From the NCBI RefSeq assembly GCF_000188695.1, contig NW_004754906.1:660486-692985 (forward strand): 32,500 nt of DNA. Reading direction: 5' to 3'. The stretch is from Salpingoeca rosetta. Lineage: Eukaryota; Opisthokonta; Choanoflagellata; Craspedida; Salpingoecidae. Positions within the stretch are counted from its first letter, which is position 1; the number at the start of each line of letters is the position of its first letter. A program made the position numbers and the translations under genes. This document shows positions 18,257 to 28,042 of this stretch, in pieces. The notes beneath the pieces are model-generated. The model searched no databases. It saw only the letters and a list, made by a program, of their open reading frames with translations, and was not told where the DNA came from.

Positions 18257-19980
18257 TCACGCTTTCCTCGGCTTCATCACATTGCGTTGAACGGCCTCAA
18301 AGTCAATCTCAATCTCCGTTTCCGTCGGCTCAAACCGCCTGCACACACACACACACACGCACAAGCACACACACACACACAAGCACACACACACACACAC
18401 ACAAGCACATACACATACATGTGGGGAAGCAGCACCAAGTCAACGTGACTATGGAATGGTTGAGGTGGGATGTGACCACACATGCAAAAGCAGCTTGGGA
18501 TCGAGACACGTGCATGGCAAACCGACCTGCACTTGACGCGTGCAAGCTTGAACAAGCGGCGGCTGGCCATGTACGGTGTTGCATTGTGCATCTTCAACAA
18601 AGGGAGAGGTTCGTTGCATCCGCGTGCGTGTGCGCATGCGCGCATGTGAGTTGTCAGTTGTGCTTGTATGTGTGTGCGCGTCTGCGTGCGCATGTGCATG
18701 GTAGCACAGGAGCACTTGATGGCGACCAGCAAACACACACAGCACAAGTACAGCAAACACAAGGCAGAGAGGGGTCGCTCAGCGGACCTCATCTGCGACG
18801 TAGACAACCTCCTTGATGCCGGCTTGGATGATGAGCTTGGCAGACTCGTTGTCGGGAAACTGCATCACATATCTGACGGGTGAGCGTGTATGAGTGAGTG
18901 AGTGAGTGAGTGAGTGTAGATGTGTGTGTGTGTGTGAGTGCGTGAGTGTGCATATGTGTGAGTGAGCGAGTGTGTGTGTGTGTGTTGGATGGGTTCGTGT
19001 ACGCGCTTGCTGATTCGTGTGCTTCCGCCGGCCCTTCAGCCCCACAACTAGCATCCTCACCTCTCACACACATGGACACACACACACACACACACACACA
19101 CGTACACACACTCAAACACAATGACAACAACCCACATGCGACAGCCGCGAATGCTGGACGAGTTGCGGTTGAGAATGGCGTTCATCTCTGCCTGACAGAC
19201 AAAGGGGTACTTTGTGTCAAGGACCGAGTCTCCTTGGCTGCGCCATGGCAGCTTGTCATCGCTACATCCGCGTGGCATCCCATTGTACCCTGGCGACGGG
19301 CGTGCACATGGAGACGACAACGACAATAATGTCAGCAGTGCTGGCTGGGTGCGACTCAGTGGTGGCACAACACCGCAAAGGCATACCACAGTTGATCGCA
19401 GCACTTGACGGATGCAACACGAGGGCAATGACACAAAGAAGCGGAGGAAGGCGCCCAGTTGCATAGCTGAAATCGACGCACCAATGCCGACGATCTTGTT
19501 CTCTGAATTGACGATGCAAGCACCAAACTGGGACCTGTCAGTCGTGATGTGTGCGTGTGTGCGTGTGTGTGTGAGAGAGAGTGTGTGTGTGTGTGTGAGA
19601 GAGAGAGAGTGTGTGTGTGTGTGTGAGTGGGTTAGAGTGACAGTGAATGTGTGCGCGCACAAGCAGGAGAGCGAGAGAGTCACTCTCTGAGTGTGTGAGT
19701 GAGTGAGTGTGTGTGTGTGTGTGTGAGTGAGTGTACCGCAAATCACCACCACCACCACCACCAACAACAACAAAGATGTGTTGAAAAAGCCCCTTCCTCC
19801 CCTCCCCTCTCACACTCCCACATCTCACCCTTGACTGCTTGCCCCGCTTGGCCACTCTTACTCTGGGTCCTTGCTTCGCTGGGCTGAAAGGAAGGCCACT
19901 GCCATGAAGTAATCCTCCCAGCAGATGTGCCGCTGTCGTCGCGGCTGTGGCTGCGGCTGTGGCTGTGGCGGCATTTCCAT
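18257..19980 (-). CDS. DCTD: dCMP deaminase homologue lacking the zinc ligands (probable pseudoenzyme), 185 aa
   Basis: Six exons, minus strand: 19980-19862, 19534-19482, 19289-19136, 18872-18788, 18591-18527 and 18338-18257; all phases fit. dCMP deaminase makes dUMP for thymidylate synthesis and is allosterically set by dCTP/dTTP. Family identity is clear along the whole length: [62 protein letters not shown] and a C-terminal EIDFEAV; human DCTD is 178 aa. The active site is not intact. The zinc histidine of C-H-A-E is Gln (C-Q-A-E, Q90), and both cysteines of P-C-N-E-C are replaced (P-D-N-E-S, D116 and S119). The proton-shuttle glutamate (E92) remains. Open frame, splice sites and the remaining fold are preserved, so it does not look like a dying pseudogene. 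It may be a regulatory or structural paralogue. The N-terminus is a Pro/Gln run. It lies in tandem with AFG1. Confidence 0.88.
18880..19105 (-). repeat. Polarised intron repeats: (GT)n near the donor, (CTCA)/(CA)n near the acceptor
   Basis: Intron 18873-19135 of the dCMP deaminase-like gene reads, in the sense direction, GT repeats close to its donor and CTCA/CA repeats running up to its acceptor. The two tracts could pair in the RNA. Confidence 0.7.
19552..19730 (+). repeat. GT/GA-rich simple sequence
   Basis: (GT)n with GAGAGAGA and GAGT insertions in intron 19535-19861 of the minus-strand gene. In the sense direction it is CA/CT-rich and lies next to the acceptor. Confidence 0.8.
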
Positions 19981-20320
19981 CGTTGTGTTGTCCTCCTCCT
20001 CTTGTTTTCTTGGCGGCAAAAGGACTTTGCTGGTTTCTGCTGACTCAGCAATATTGCTTCGCACCAGACCGCAACTGTCGGAGTTTGCTGCCGCTGCGAG
20101 TTGTCATGTCTCACATCATCACGCAAGCTTCCGTGCGTGCCTCAAAGCGTTTAATGGTTGCACGGTTGTGTATGTTTGTGAAATACGACACGAAGGCAAT
20201 GACACCCCTCCTACACCTTCCCATCCCCGCTCTCCTTCCTCGATCAATGAAACTTAGTGGCATCACATCACCAGTTCAAACTGCAAACTTGCGGTAGCGA
20301 TGCGATGAGAACCCTGTTGA
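19981..20320. other. Tandem intergenic region AFG1 3' end / dCMP deaminase-like 5' end
   Basis: No gene is visible. It contains a minus-strand ATTAAA (20150-20155) for AFG1. The remaining 170 bp next to 19980 must hold the promoter of the deaminase-like gene. TGACTCA is present on the plus strand at 20041-20047 (TGCTGACTCAGC), an AP-1/Maf-type bZIP motif. Confidence 0.5.
20150..20155 (-). terminator. Candidate polyadenylation signal for AFG1
   Basis: Plus-strand TTTAAT reads ATTAAA on the minus strand, about 165 nt after the AFG1 stop at 20321. Confidence 0.4.
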
Positions 20321-21548
20321 CTATGTGCCCGTCCCAGGCGCGATCACCTTCCCTTTCGTTTCCGTCCGAGCAACGACTCCCACCTGCAGTAGCGCATGCG
20401 ACAATGGAGGGAGTGGAAGAGGCAACACACGCAGACAACACACGGAGGCAACAACATCCGCGTCAGCAATAGCAAATGTCAGCGCATACATGCGAATCTA
20501 CAAGCAATGGCCACGCAAAATCCATATGCACTGACAAACGCTTCCAAACTCATATGCACACACACACAGACACACACTCAAACACAGAGACGCAAACGCG
20601 CACAGACACAGCCACACACAGCCACACACAGACACACGCGTGCACAGACACACACACGCACGCATGCGCACACAGCACGCACGAACCATCCAAAGCCCCA
20701 GAAGTGCTTGTCGGTAAACTTGGGTTTGGCGCGCGCGTCGCGTTTGGAGAGCCAGTCCCTTGCGGCCGCCGTGGCCGAGGCCGAGGGAGCAGCGTTCTCC
20801 ACGTCAAAGACACCCGTGTTGCTGCCCAGCTCAAGGAACGCAGCGTCGATGCCAACCATGCCCAGTCCAGGCTGGCAACGTGGGACGCACCCACAAACAC
20901 ACACATGCATGGTCAGCGAAGACGAAATGGTGGCGAAAGAAATGCGCAAAGGTAGAATGGAGAAGCAAACAGGCAACACAGATATTGACTCTGTGCGTTG
21001 TCGATGTGGGCTGTACAGTGCAATCACACCTGGTGTGGCTGCGATAGGTAGCTTGGGCTTCGCATTTCATTCAGGCGCGAGATGCACCGCTTTGATGCAA
21101 ACAGCTCCTCCTCGCCCGTAAACAGCATGTTCTTGTACACATCTGGTCCATCGCGCCCCAACTGCATCAACGTCGTTGTGGTCACGCGGTCATGTGTGTG
21201 TTCGTCAGTGCGCGCGTGTGTGAGTGTGTGTTTGAGAGACAGAGACAGAGACAGAGACAGAGACAGAGGCAGACAGACAGACAGACAGACAGACAGAGAT
21301 ACAGAGAGACAGACAGGCAGAGTCACTGAGCGTGTTGTTGCTTGCACGCGACTTGCTCGTGATCAACCAAGAAACATGCAGCGTGTATCGCAAAATGGAG
21401 GACCACGGCTGGATGTTGATTCGCAACACTGCACGAGTTGCATTCAAACCAGCCGCAATCGAATACCAACGTACGTCATACATCATCTCGCCAAGCATGT
21501 CACCATGCATAATCTCAAACCGGTCGTGATCCGTGTCGTCCACCTGTC

Positions 21549-21582
<34 letters not shown>

Positions 21583-22082
21583 CCAGTTCAGTGTCGTGGG
21601 TTGTTGTACGTGCGTGCAAGTGCCACAGAAGGCGCACAATGACGCAACTGCTTGTACCGCTCCAAGGTATTCTCACCACCACCTGTCTCTGCACCACCAC
21701 CACCACCACAATGCATCACCACCACCAGCAACAGCAGCACTTAGTCTCTTCACCACCCCCATCAATATCAGCACCACCACACCCCCATCAATATCAGCAC
21801 CACCTCAAGGAAGAGGCGATCGATGGGGAGTTCGACGGCGGCGAAGAGTTTCGTGCGGCACTCGTACAGCGCATCGATGAGTGTGATGAACCGCCGCGCC
21901 TCGTTCCGCGACGACATGCGCAGCTGGTGCAGTCGTGGTGGTCATGGTGGTCGTGGTGGTGCAGTTGTGGCGTGTGTGGGTAGGCGAGTGAGCGAGCGAG
22001 CGAGCGGGTGAGTGAGTGAATTAACACTTGGATCATCCACCCACTTCTTCGCCTCCCTCGCATTTTTCCACGCTATCCATCG

Positions 22083-22170
<88 letters not shown>

Positions 22171-22668
22171 CTGGTGTACCTTTGGAATGCCTGCAAGGAA
22201 GACGGAGTGGAACTGACGGGCGATGGCAAGATAGTCGGCTGGGCCGAGCGCAGAGCCGCACAGATAGGAAAAGTCAAAGTAGGCGTGGCCCTCACGCGTG
22301 CTGTGGGGAATGCTCACGTTGCGCCCAAACACATGCACAGACGCAGGCCGCACACGCTGTGCGTGTGTGTGTGTGTGTGTGTGAGTGAGAGGCAGTGAGA
22401 CCATGGTCGTGATGTGTGCTTTGAATATGCACACAGGTGGCAAGGTGTTTACCGCAACATGTGTAACTCATGAGGCATGCACGCAAAAGCACGCAACAGC
22501 AAACCTTGTCCTCGGTGAGTGTCTCCCATGTTTCCTGCAGAATGTCTGTTGCGTCGTCGCCAACGAAGATGGGGTCCGCAAACATGCCTGCGCGGCCAAA
22601 GATGTGTGGGAGGGGGGCGTGTTGGTGAGCAAAACGACCACATGTCAAATGCGCACTCGATGCGCAAG

Positions 22669-22737
<69 letters not shown>

Positions 22738-23850
22738 GCGGCTGCCTCAATCTCAACACCAACCAACCAACCAAACAAACAAACAAACAAACAAACAAAC
22801 TTGCACAGCGGGGGACCTTGGTGGTCGGCGGCCTCTGGCATGAGCTCGCGATAGTCAACATCCGAGTCGACGCGAAACACGGAGCAATTCTCCTCCACCA
22901 CGCGCACAAACGGCTCAAAGAGCGCCTCCTTGAAGTGGCCCTGGTACAGGTCGCACGGCGGGCGGTTGCTGGTGGCGACAACAACAACGCCATAGTCGTG
23001 CAGGTGTGTGAAGAGGCGATAGAGAATGCCAGCGGTGCCGACGTCTGGGATTTGCATCTCGTCAAAGCACAGCACGCGCGCCTGTGGGTGGCGGATGTGG
23101 TGAGGTGGGAAGTGGGACACGTGAGGGCGTGATGGTGGTGAGACGGCGAAGGCAATAATAGGTGGTTGCAGTGGCTGAGTGCTTTACACCTGACTACCAA
23201 TGCCCAGAACCCAAAGCATGAACAAACCCACAAATGCGTCACACACACCACAACATACGACACACACACACACGGCACACACCACACACACACCACACAC
23301 ACACACCACACACACATGCACACACATACACATGCATACACATACACACACATGCGCACACATACACATGCATACACATACACACACATGCGCACACATA
23401 CACATGCATACACATACACACACATGCGCACACAACACACAACACACGACACACACACACACGGCACACACCGCATACACGCACGCACGCACGCGCGGAA
23501 AGCGAACCTGTCGAGCGATGTTCTTGGCCACGAGATGGGTCATGTTGTGGTCGTACTTCGCCCTGTGCTCTTCATCACAGAGGAAGGAGAGGCGGTGAAG
23601 GTGCTGCAGGGTGTCGCGCATGAAGCTGTGAAAGTGAATACGAAGCTTCTGCTTCACAGGCAACGTGTCGTAGAAGAGGTCCATCAGCATGCTCTTGCCG
23701 CAGCCAACGCTTCCCCTGCACATGATGGTGTGCGGGGTTGCGGTCAGTTGTGGTGAGTTGCGGTGAGTTGTGGTGAGTTGTGGTGAGTTGTGGTGAGTTG
23801 TGGTGAGTTGAACGCCACGACAGAAGGCACAGCGGCGGAGCTGGGCAAGG

Positions 23851-23895
<45 letters not shown>

Positions 23896-24499
23896 ACACA
23901 CAAAGACACACACACACAAAGACACACACACACAGACACACACACATACACACAGACACACACACACACATACACACAGATACAGACACACACCATAGAT
24001 AGACGCCACGAGGGGCGGTTGTCAGCTGCGGCAAGTCGACATTGTCCAGGTCCTCCTCAAGCACTTTCGTGTCGACCTTCAACTCCTTTGCCATCATCAT
24101 GGAGCGCGAGCCAGTGTGAGCAGGCGCGGTTGTTATACATGGTGAATCGAGGCAAAGACAACAGACAGCAACGAAGCAAGACACCGGCCGGGAAAGAGGG
24201 TGCACAATACAGCGGAGAGGCTGGGCGAGAGGGTGTTTGAGCACCATGGTGGGGGCTTGCTGGCGCGCGTCGTAGCTAACCTGTGCGTGTCGCTCAAATG
24301 CCTTGTCATCCTCCGTGAAGCCATACAGCTTTCGTTGCGTGTCCTCATGTTCCCGCACAGCTTCCTTGATGCGCTCTTGCTTAATCTGCTTGTAGCGGTG
24401 GACGACGTGCTCGTCGTGTGCTTGTACCGGCGACGGGTCAAATGCGCACAGCTCGCTGTGCAGCTTGTCCAACAGCACCAGCGCCTCCAACTGTGTGTA

Positions 24500-24559
<60 letters not shown>

Positions 24560-24675
24560 CGTGCGTGTGTGTGTGCATGCATTTGGGTGAGACGAGGTGT
24601 GTTTCCATTCACAAGGAAGTGACCTGAAGTGTGTGGCGCACCACTCCAGCGTGGGCCCAAGATGCCGCCCCCCCC

Positions 24676-24744
<69 letters not shown>

Positions 24745-25007
24745 GCACACACAGACGCACACACAAACACACACAAACACACCTGAGCAGGGTCCATGGT
24801 GATGTCGCCTGCTGTTGTGGCACGCATGTATGCTTGCGACGGAAGCTGCCGCTGACCTGCTTGCGTATGCGCGGCAGCAACACGACCCACTCCACTGAAG
24901 GCCACACGCGCTACACCCGTTGCCACCCGCCATGCTCCACCGCCACCACCACCACCACCACCACAAGCAGCATGCCTCGCCACAGCACGCCAACACATGC
25001 ACGCCAT
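20321..25007 (-). CDS. AFG1L: AFG1/LACE1-family AAA+ ATPase (mitochondrial), 610 aa
   Basis: Twelve exons, minus strand: 25007-24783, 24490-24281, 24085-23994, 23715-23508, 23081-22817, 22587-22505, 22356-22180, 21923-21804, 21543-21475, 21161-21030, 20871-20683 and 20383-20321; every phase fits. AFG1/LACE1 (ZapE in bacteria) is an inner-membrane-associated ATPase in mitochondrial protein quality control and respiratory complex IV homeostasis. Visible elements are PRGVYLWG followed by Walker A GSVGCGKS (177-184), Walker B VLCFDEMQ (248-255), sensor-1 VVVVATSNRPP, LYQGHFK, DYRELMPEA, and NEARRFITLIDALYE with the arginine-rich sensor motif. FTGEEELFASKRCISRLNEM is a family hallmark. The N-terminus is Arg/Ala-rich with a nine-glycine run, consistent with an import presequence. 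Human LACE1 is about 480 aa; the extra length is at the N-terminus and in linkers. The exon 3 start (24085, or 24082) is the least certain. It is divergent from the 25066 gene. Confidence 0.92.
22086..22168 (+). repeat. (CA)41 microsatellite
   Basis: A pure 83-nt tract close to the donor at 22179 of the minus-strand AFG1 gene. It reads (GT)n in the transcript. Confidence 0.95.
22671..22800 (+). repeat. (CA)33, then (AACC)3 and (AAAC)7
   Basis: The (CA)n tract spans 22671-22736 and the AACC/AAAC tetranucleotide runs span 22760-22800. All lie in intron 22588-22816 of AFG1; in the sense direction TTTG repeats follow the donor directly. Confidence 0.95.
23262..23500 (+). repeat. CA-rich block with three copies of a 36-bp unit
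   Basis: Irregular CACA sequence contains three exact tandem 36-bp units at 23324-23431, each including ACATGCATACAC and ACATGCGCAC. It lies in AFG1 intron 23082-23507. Confidence 0.9.
23741..23810 (+). repeat. Seven tandem 10-bp units (TGGTGAGTTG)
   Basis: Seven near-identical decamers lie 25 nt from the acceptor of AFG1 intron 23716-23993. Each unit contains GGTGAGT, a perfect donor consensus, but only on the antisense strand. Confidence 0.95.
24502..24555 (+). repeat. (GT)27 tract
   Basis: In AFG1 intron 24491-24782 this is sense-strand (CA)n immediately before the 3' splice site. The same intron has (GT)n at its 5' end (24677-24741, plus-strand CA). Confidence 0.95.
24677..24741 (+). 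repeat. (CA)32 tract
   Basis: This is the partner of the (GT)n at 24502-24555 in the same AFG1 intron. In the pre-mRNA the two tracts are complementary and flank about 120 nt. Confidence 0.95.
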
Positions 25008-25065
25008 TGCTGTTGTGTTGCGTCCACTTCCGAAACAACGTCATTGATGACTCAGCACACGAAGC
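25008..25065. promoter_or_regulatory. 58-bp divergent promoter AFG1 / 226-aa protein
   Basis: The two start codons (25007 minus, 25066 plus) are separated by 58 bp. The stretch contains ACTTCCG (25026-25032, ETS-like core), ACGTCA (25038-25043) and TGACTCA (25048-25054, exact AP-1 consensus). The motifs are visible; factor binding is inferred. Confidence 0.5.
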
Positions 25066-25951
25066 ATGACCGATGATGGCAGCTGCTGTGATGGGTGGTG
25101 GTGTGGTGGTGCTCGTGTGCACGCTGGTGCTCGTGTGAACGCTGGTGTGCAGGTCGGTGTGAGGGAAAGACGGGTGGAGGAAGGCGGCCCTGTGGATGGC
25201 AGCTGTGGTCGCGAACGGCGCAGCAGTAGGGAGGCGGTGGAGGAAGAAGAACGGTTGCAGCTGCTGCAGAGCGTGTTGTGCGGGGATCTTGGGCGCAACT
25301 GCATCGCCTGGCAACTCAGTCTGGCCGACCTCCATCAACTGTGTCTTGCGCTGGGCGCTCGACATGGCGGGAACACCATCGCCGGGTGGCTGACCCCGAT
25401 TATGCACGCGTGGGACCTCTCGTTTGTCAACGCCCGCATGTTCAAGAGCAGGCCCTCCTTTGAACGGCTAATGCCCGGTGTTGCGTACATGCTGCGACAT
25501 GGCCGTAAGCCCGGCAATCAGCTCGCACTGGTTCTCTATGACTTTATCTGGACGGAGATTGCGGCTGGCGCCATCGCCTTTGGGCACCCGCGCATTGCTC
25601 TGGCCTGTGTGGATGCGGACTGCTTTCCAGCGAAGCGGCTTGCGGGCTTGTACAAGCTTGCCAAGCACTGGTGCAAGGTAAGCACGCGCGTGTATGTGTG
25701 TGTTCGAGCGTTTGTGCAATAGTGTGCGTGCGCGAATGTGTGTGTGTGTGCGTGTGTATATGTGTGAGATTGATTGGAAGCAAGCCAGTACACATCTCCT
25801 TCCTCGTCCTGCCCCTGCTCCTCTTGTTCATCTTCACAGCCCCTCACGGCCCCTTCCAACCCCTGCAACGCTGCTTGCTCAGGTCCAAGGATCGACCATG
25901 CCAGAAACAAGCCAAGACATCATGAGCCGCCATATACATCCTCATGCATGA
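25066..25951 (+). CDS. Unrecognised 226-aa protein, divergent from AFG1
   Basis: Two exons (25066-25677 and 25883-25951) join in phase 0 at CAAG|GTAAGC and TTGCTCAG|GTCC. I do not recognise the family. Residues 1-60 are Gly/Cys/Arg/Val-rich and look poorly structured; part of this could be untranslated if a later start is used. From about residue 62 the sequence looks like a real fold with alternating helices: LQLLQSVLCGDLGRNC, LSLADLHQLCLALG, then GNTIAGWLTPIMHAWDL, ARMFKSRPSFERLMPGVAYML, NQLALVLYDFIWTEIAAGAI and KRLAGLYKLAKHW. Spacing resembles a small alpha-helical repeat protein. The last 22 residues (exon 2) are polar and end HIHPHA. There is no signal peptide, no obvious membrane segment and no catalytic motif. 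Sharing a promoter with a mitochondrial ATPase hints at co-expression, nothing more. Confidence 0.6.
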
Positions 25952-26255
25952 AGCCTTTGTTCGGCGCAGTTGTGTCATCACCATCACCATCAACACATAT
26001 GTACATACTGTGTCTGCCCATGCATGTCACTGACTACGGTATTGTGGCTCATGTATTGACGAACGTAAGAGGAGAGGAAATGCATTGACGAGAGACAGAG
26101 CAACAGCATCAGGCAGCAAGCAACAACAAAAGGGAAGAACAGGGGAGAAAGAAGCCTGTGGCACTGAACGCTCGCATGTGTACGCGGGTGTGTGAGAGAG
26201 AGAGAGTGTGTGTGTGTGCGTGTTGGGAAGGGAGAACAAAGGGTCGCTTCGTTTG
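25952..26255. other. Convergent intergenic region
   Basis: These 304 bp have no visible gene. A purine-rich block (about 26085-26155) becomes a pyrimidine-rich 3' UTR in CENP-K sense, next to (GA)n and (GT)n at 26190-26222. No canonical AATAAA was seen on either strand. Confidence 0.5.
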
Positions 26256-27213
26256 TTATACGTGGAACTCCGTGAGCTTGATCTTCGCCTGGTCTCGCGG
26301 GTGCACTTGCGTAATGCCCTGCCAGTGGTTGCATGCCAGCCATGAGAGAGGTGTACAGCTGTGCACGTACGCAAGCAAGCATACCCATGACGCACCGCGA
26401 CGACAACAATCATCACCACCCCCGCACGGAGACACACGCACACACACACACGCACACACACACACACACACATGCACACACATGTGCACGCCGTATGAGA
26501 CGCACAGCGCGTTGGAGCATTTCGAGGTAAGGCAGCCAGTGCTTGTCGTCATCAATGGCGATGTACGGATCGTGCGGGCTGGTCATGCACTGATTCATCA
26601 GCTCCTGCGAGGAGAGTGTGAATATGTATGTGTGCGTATGAGTGAGTGAGTGAGTGTATGCGTGCGTGCGTGAGTGAGTGAGAGAGTGCGTGCGTGAGTG
26701 TGAGTGAGTGTATGAGTGAGTGTGAGTGAGTGAGTATGTGAGTGAGTGAGCGAGTGAGTGAGTGAGTGAGTGAGTGAGTGTGAGTGAGTGAATGGGTGTG
26801 TGTGTGTGTGTGAATATTTCAATGTGATTTGCCAGACGGCATGCTTCCAAATACCCCCCCCCCCTCACATAAACACACATGTACACATCCACCAGTACCG
26901 ACCTGCAAGAGCTGCCGCAAGCTGATGAACGTGGTACCGCCGCTCGCAAGCTGCGCGTCTTCATCCTCATCCTCCTCATCATCGTCGTCGTACTGCGGGT
27001 GCCTGCCCCTCCCCCGCCTTGCACTGCCACCGCCACTTCCCCGCGTGTGTCCGCGCGTGCGATGAAAATACGACTCAATGGTCCTTGGGGCCTTTGTTCC
27101 CATCGGCCGGCCCGCCACATCGCCCGGGCGCGGCGACGGGAAGTGCTGGTCAAGGAACTCGCGCTGTGCATGCGTGTGTGTGCATGTGCGTGTGTGTGTA
27201 TGTGTGTGTGTGT

Positions 27214-27248
<35 letters not shown>

Positions 27249-28006
27249 TGTGCGTGTGTGTGTGTGTGTGTGTGCATGTGCGTGTTGGGGGGAGGTGAGG
27301 CTTAAAGTGCTGTGAGCAAGCCCAACACACAGCACGCGCACGCGCACACGCACACGCACGCACATGCTCATGGCACAAAACACAGGCGAATACGCGAAAA
27401 CACACTGAAGCACACTTGCTGTCTCCTTTCCCCCTCGCCACACCGTCAACGCCACGCACCATCTTGATGAGGAGCTTCTGGTTCCATTTGCTGACGGCCT
27501 TTGCACGGTGTCTGATCTTGCGTGCAGCCTGCGATGCACGCTTCCTCCCATCGTCCCTGGTGTAACACATGTCAGTGTGTTGAGGGTAGATGAGGACAGT
27601 TGCACATGTTGGTGTTGCACAGGCATGTGCGTGTTGCAGCAGTTGAGTACTACAAACTGGTGCACAGATTGGAGCGCGCACACGCACACGCGTGAACCCA
27701 CGCACACTCACGCGCGCAGACGCACGCACACGTACGATGATGCCTCGGCCTCCTGGGCGTCGAGTTTTGCTCGCGTGTCCACCAATCGCTTTGTGAGGCC
27801 CTCACGTAGGGCAATGTGCTCAGCCAGACACGCTTGCTGACTGTTATCACCAGTGCGCATGTGTGTGTGAAAGGCAAATGAAAGTTTGCAGGGCCGTGGA
27901 CGTCGCATACACTTCCAAATGACGTTGCACACACACACACACACACGCACACACGCACACACACGCACACACACGCACACACACACACACACACACACGC
28001 ACACAC

Positions 28007-28042
<36 letters not shown>

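Noticed and set aside
18257..19980. The deaminase-like gene considered as an ordinary decayed pseudogene.
   Set aside because: All six exons are open, all splice phases match, and residues outside the zinc site follow the family closely, including the C-terminus.
23262..23500. Regular-looking 36-bp repeats considered as a CRISPR array.
   Set aside because: The units are directly tandem with no unique spacers, CA-rich and inside an intron of a eukaryotic gene.
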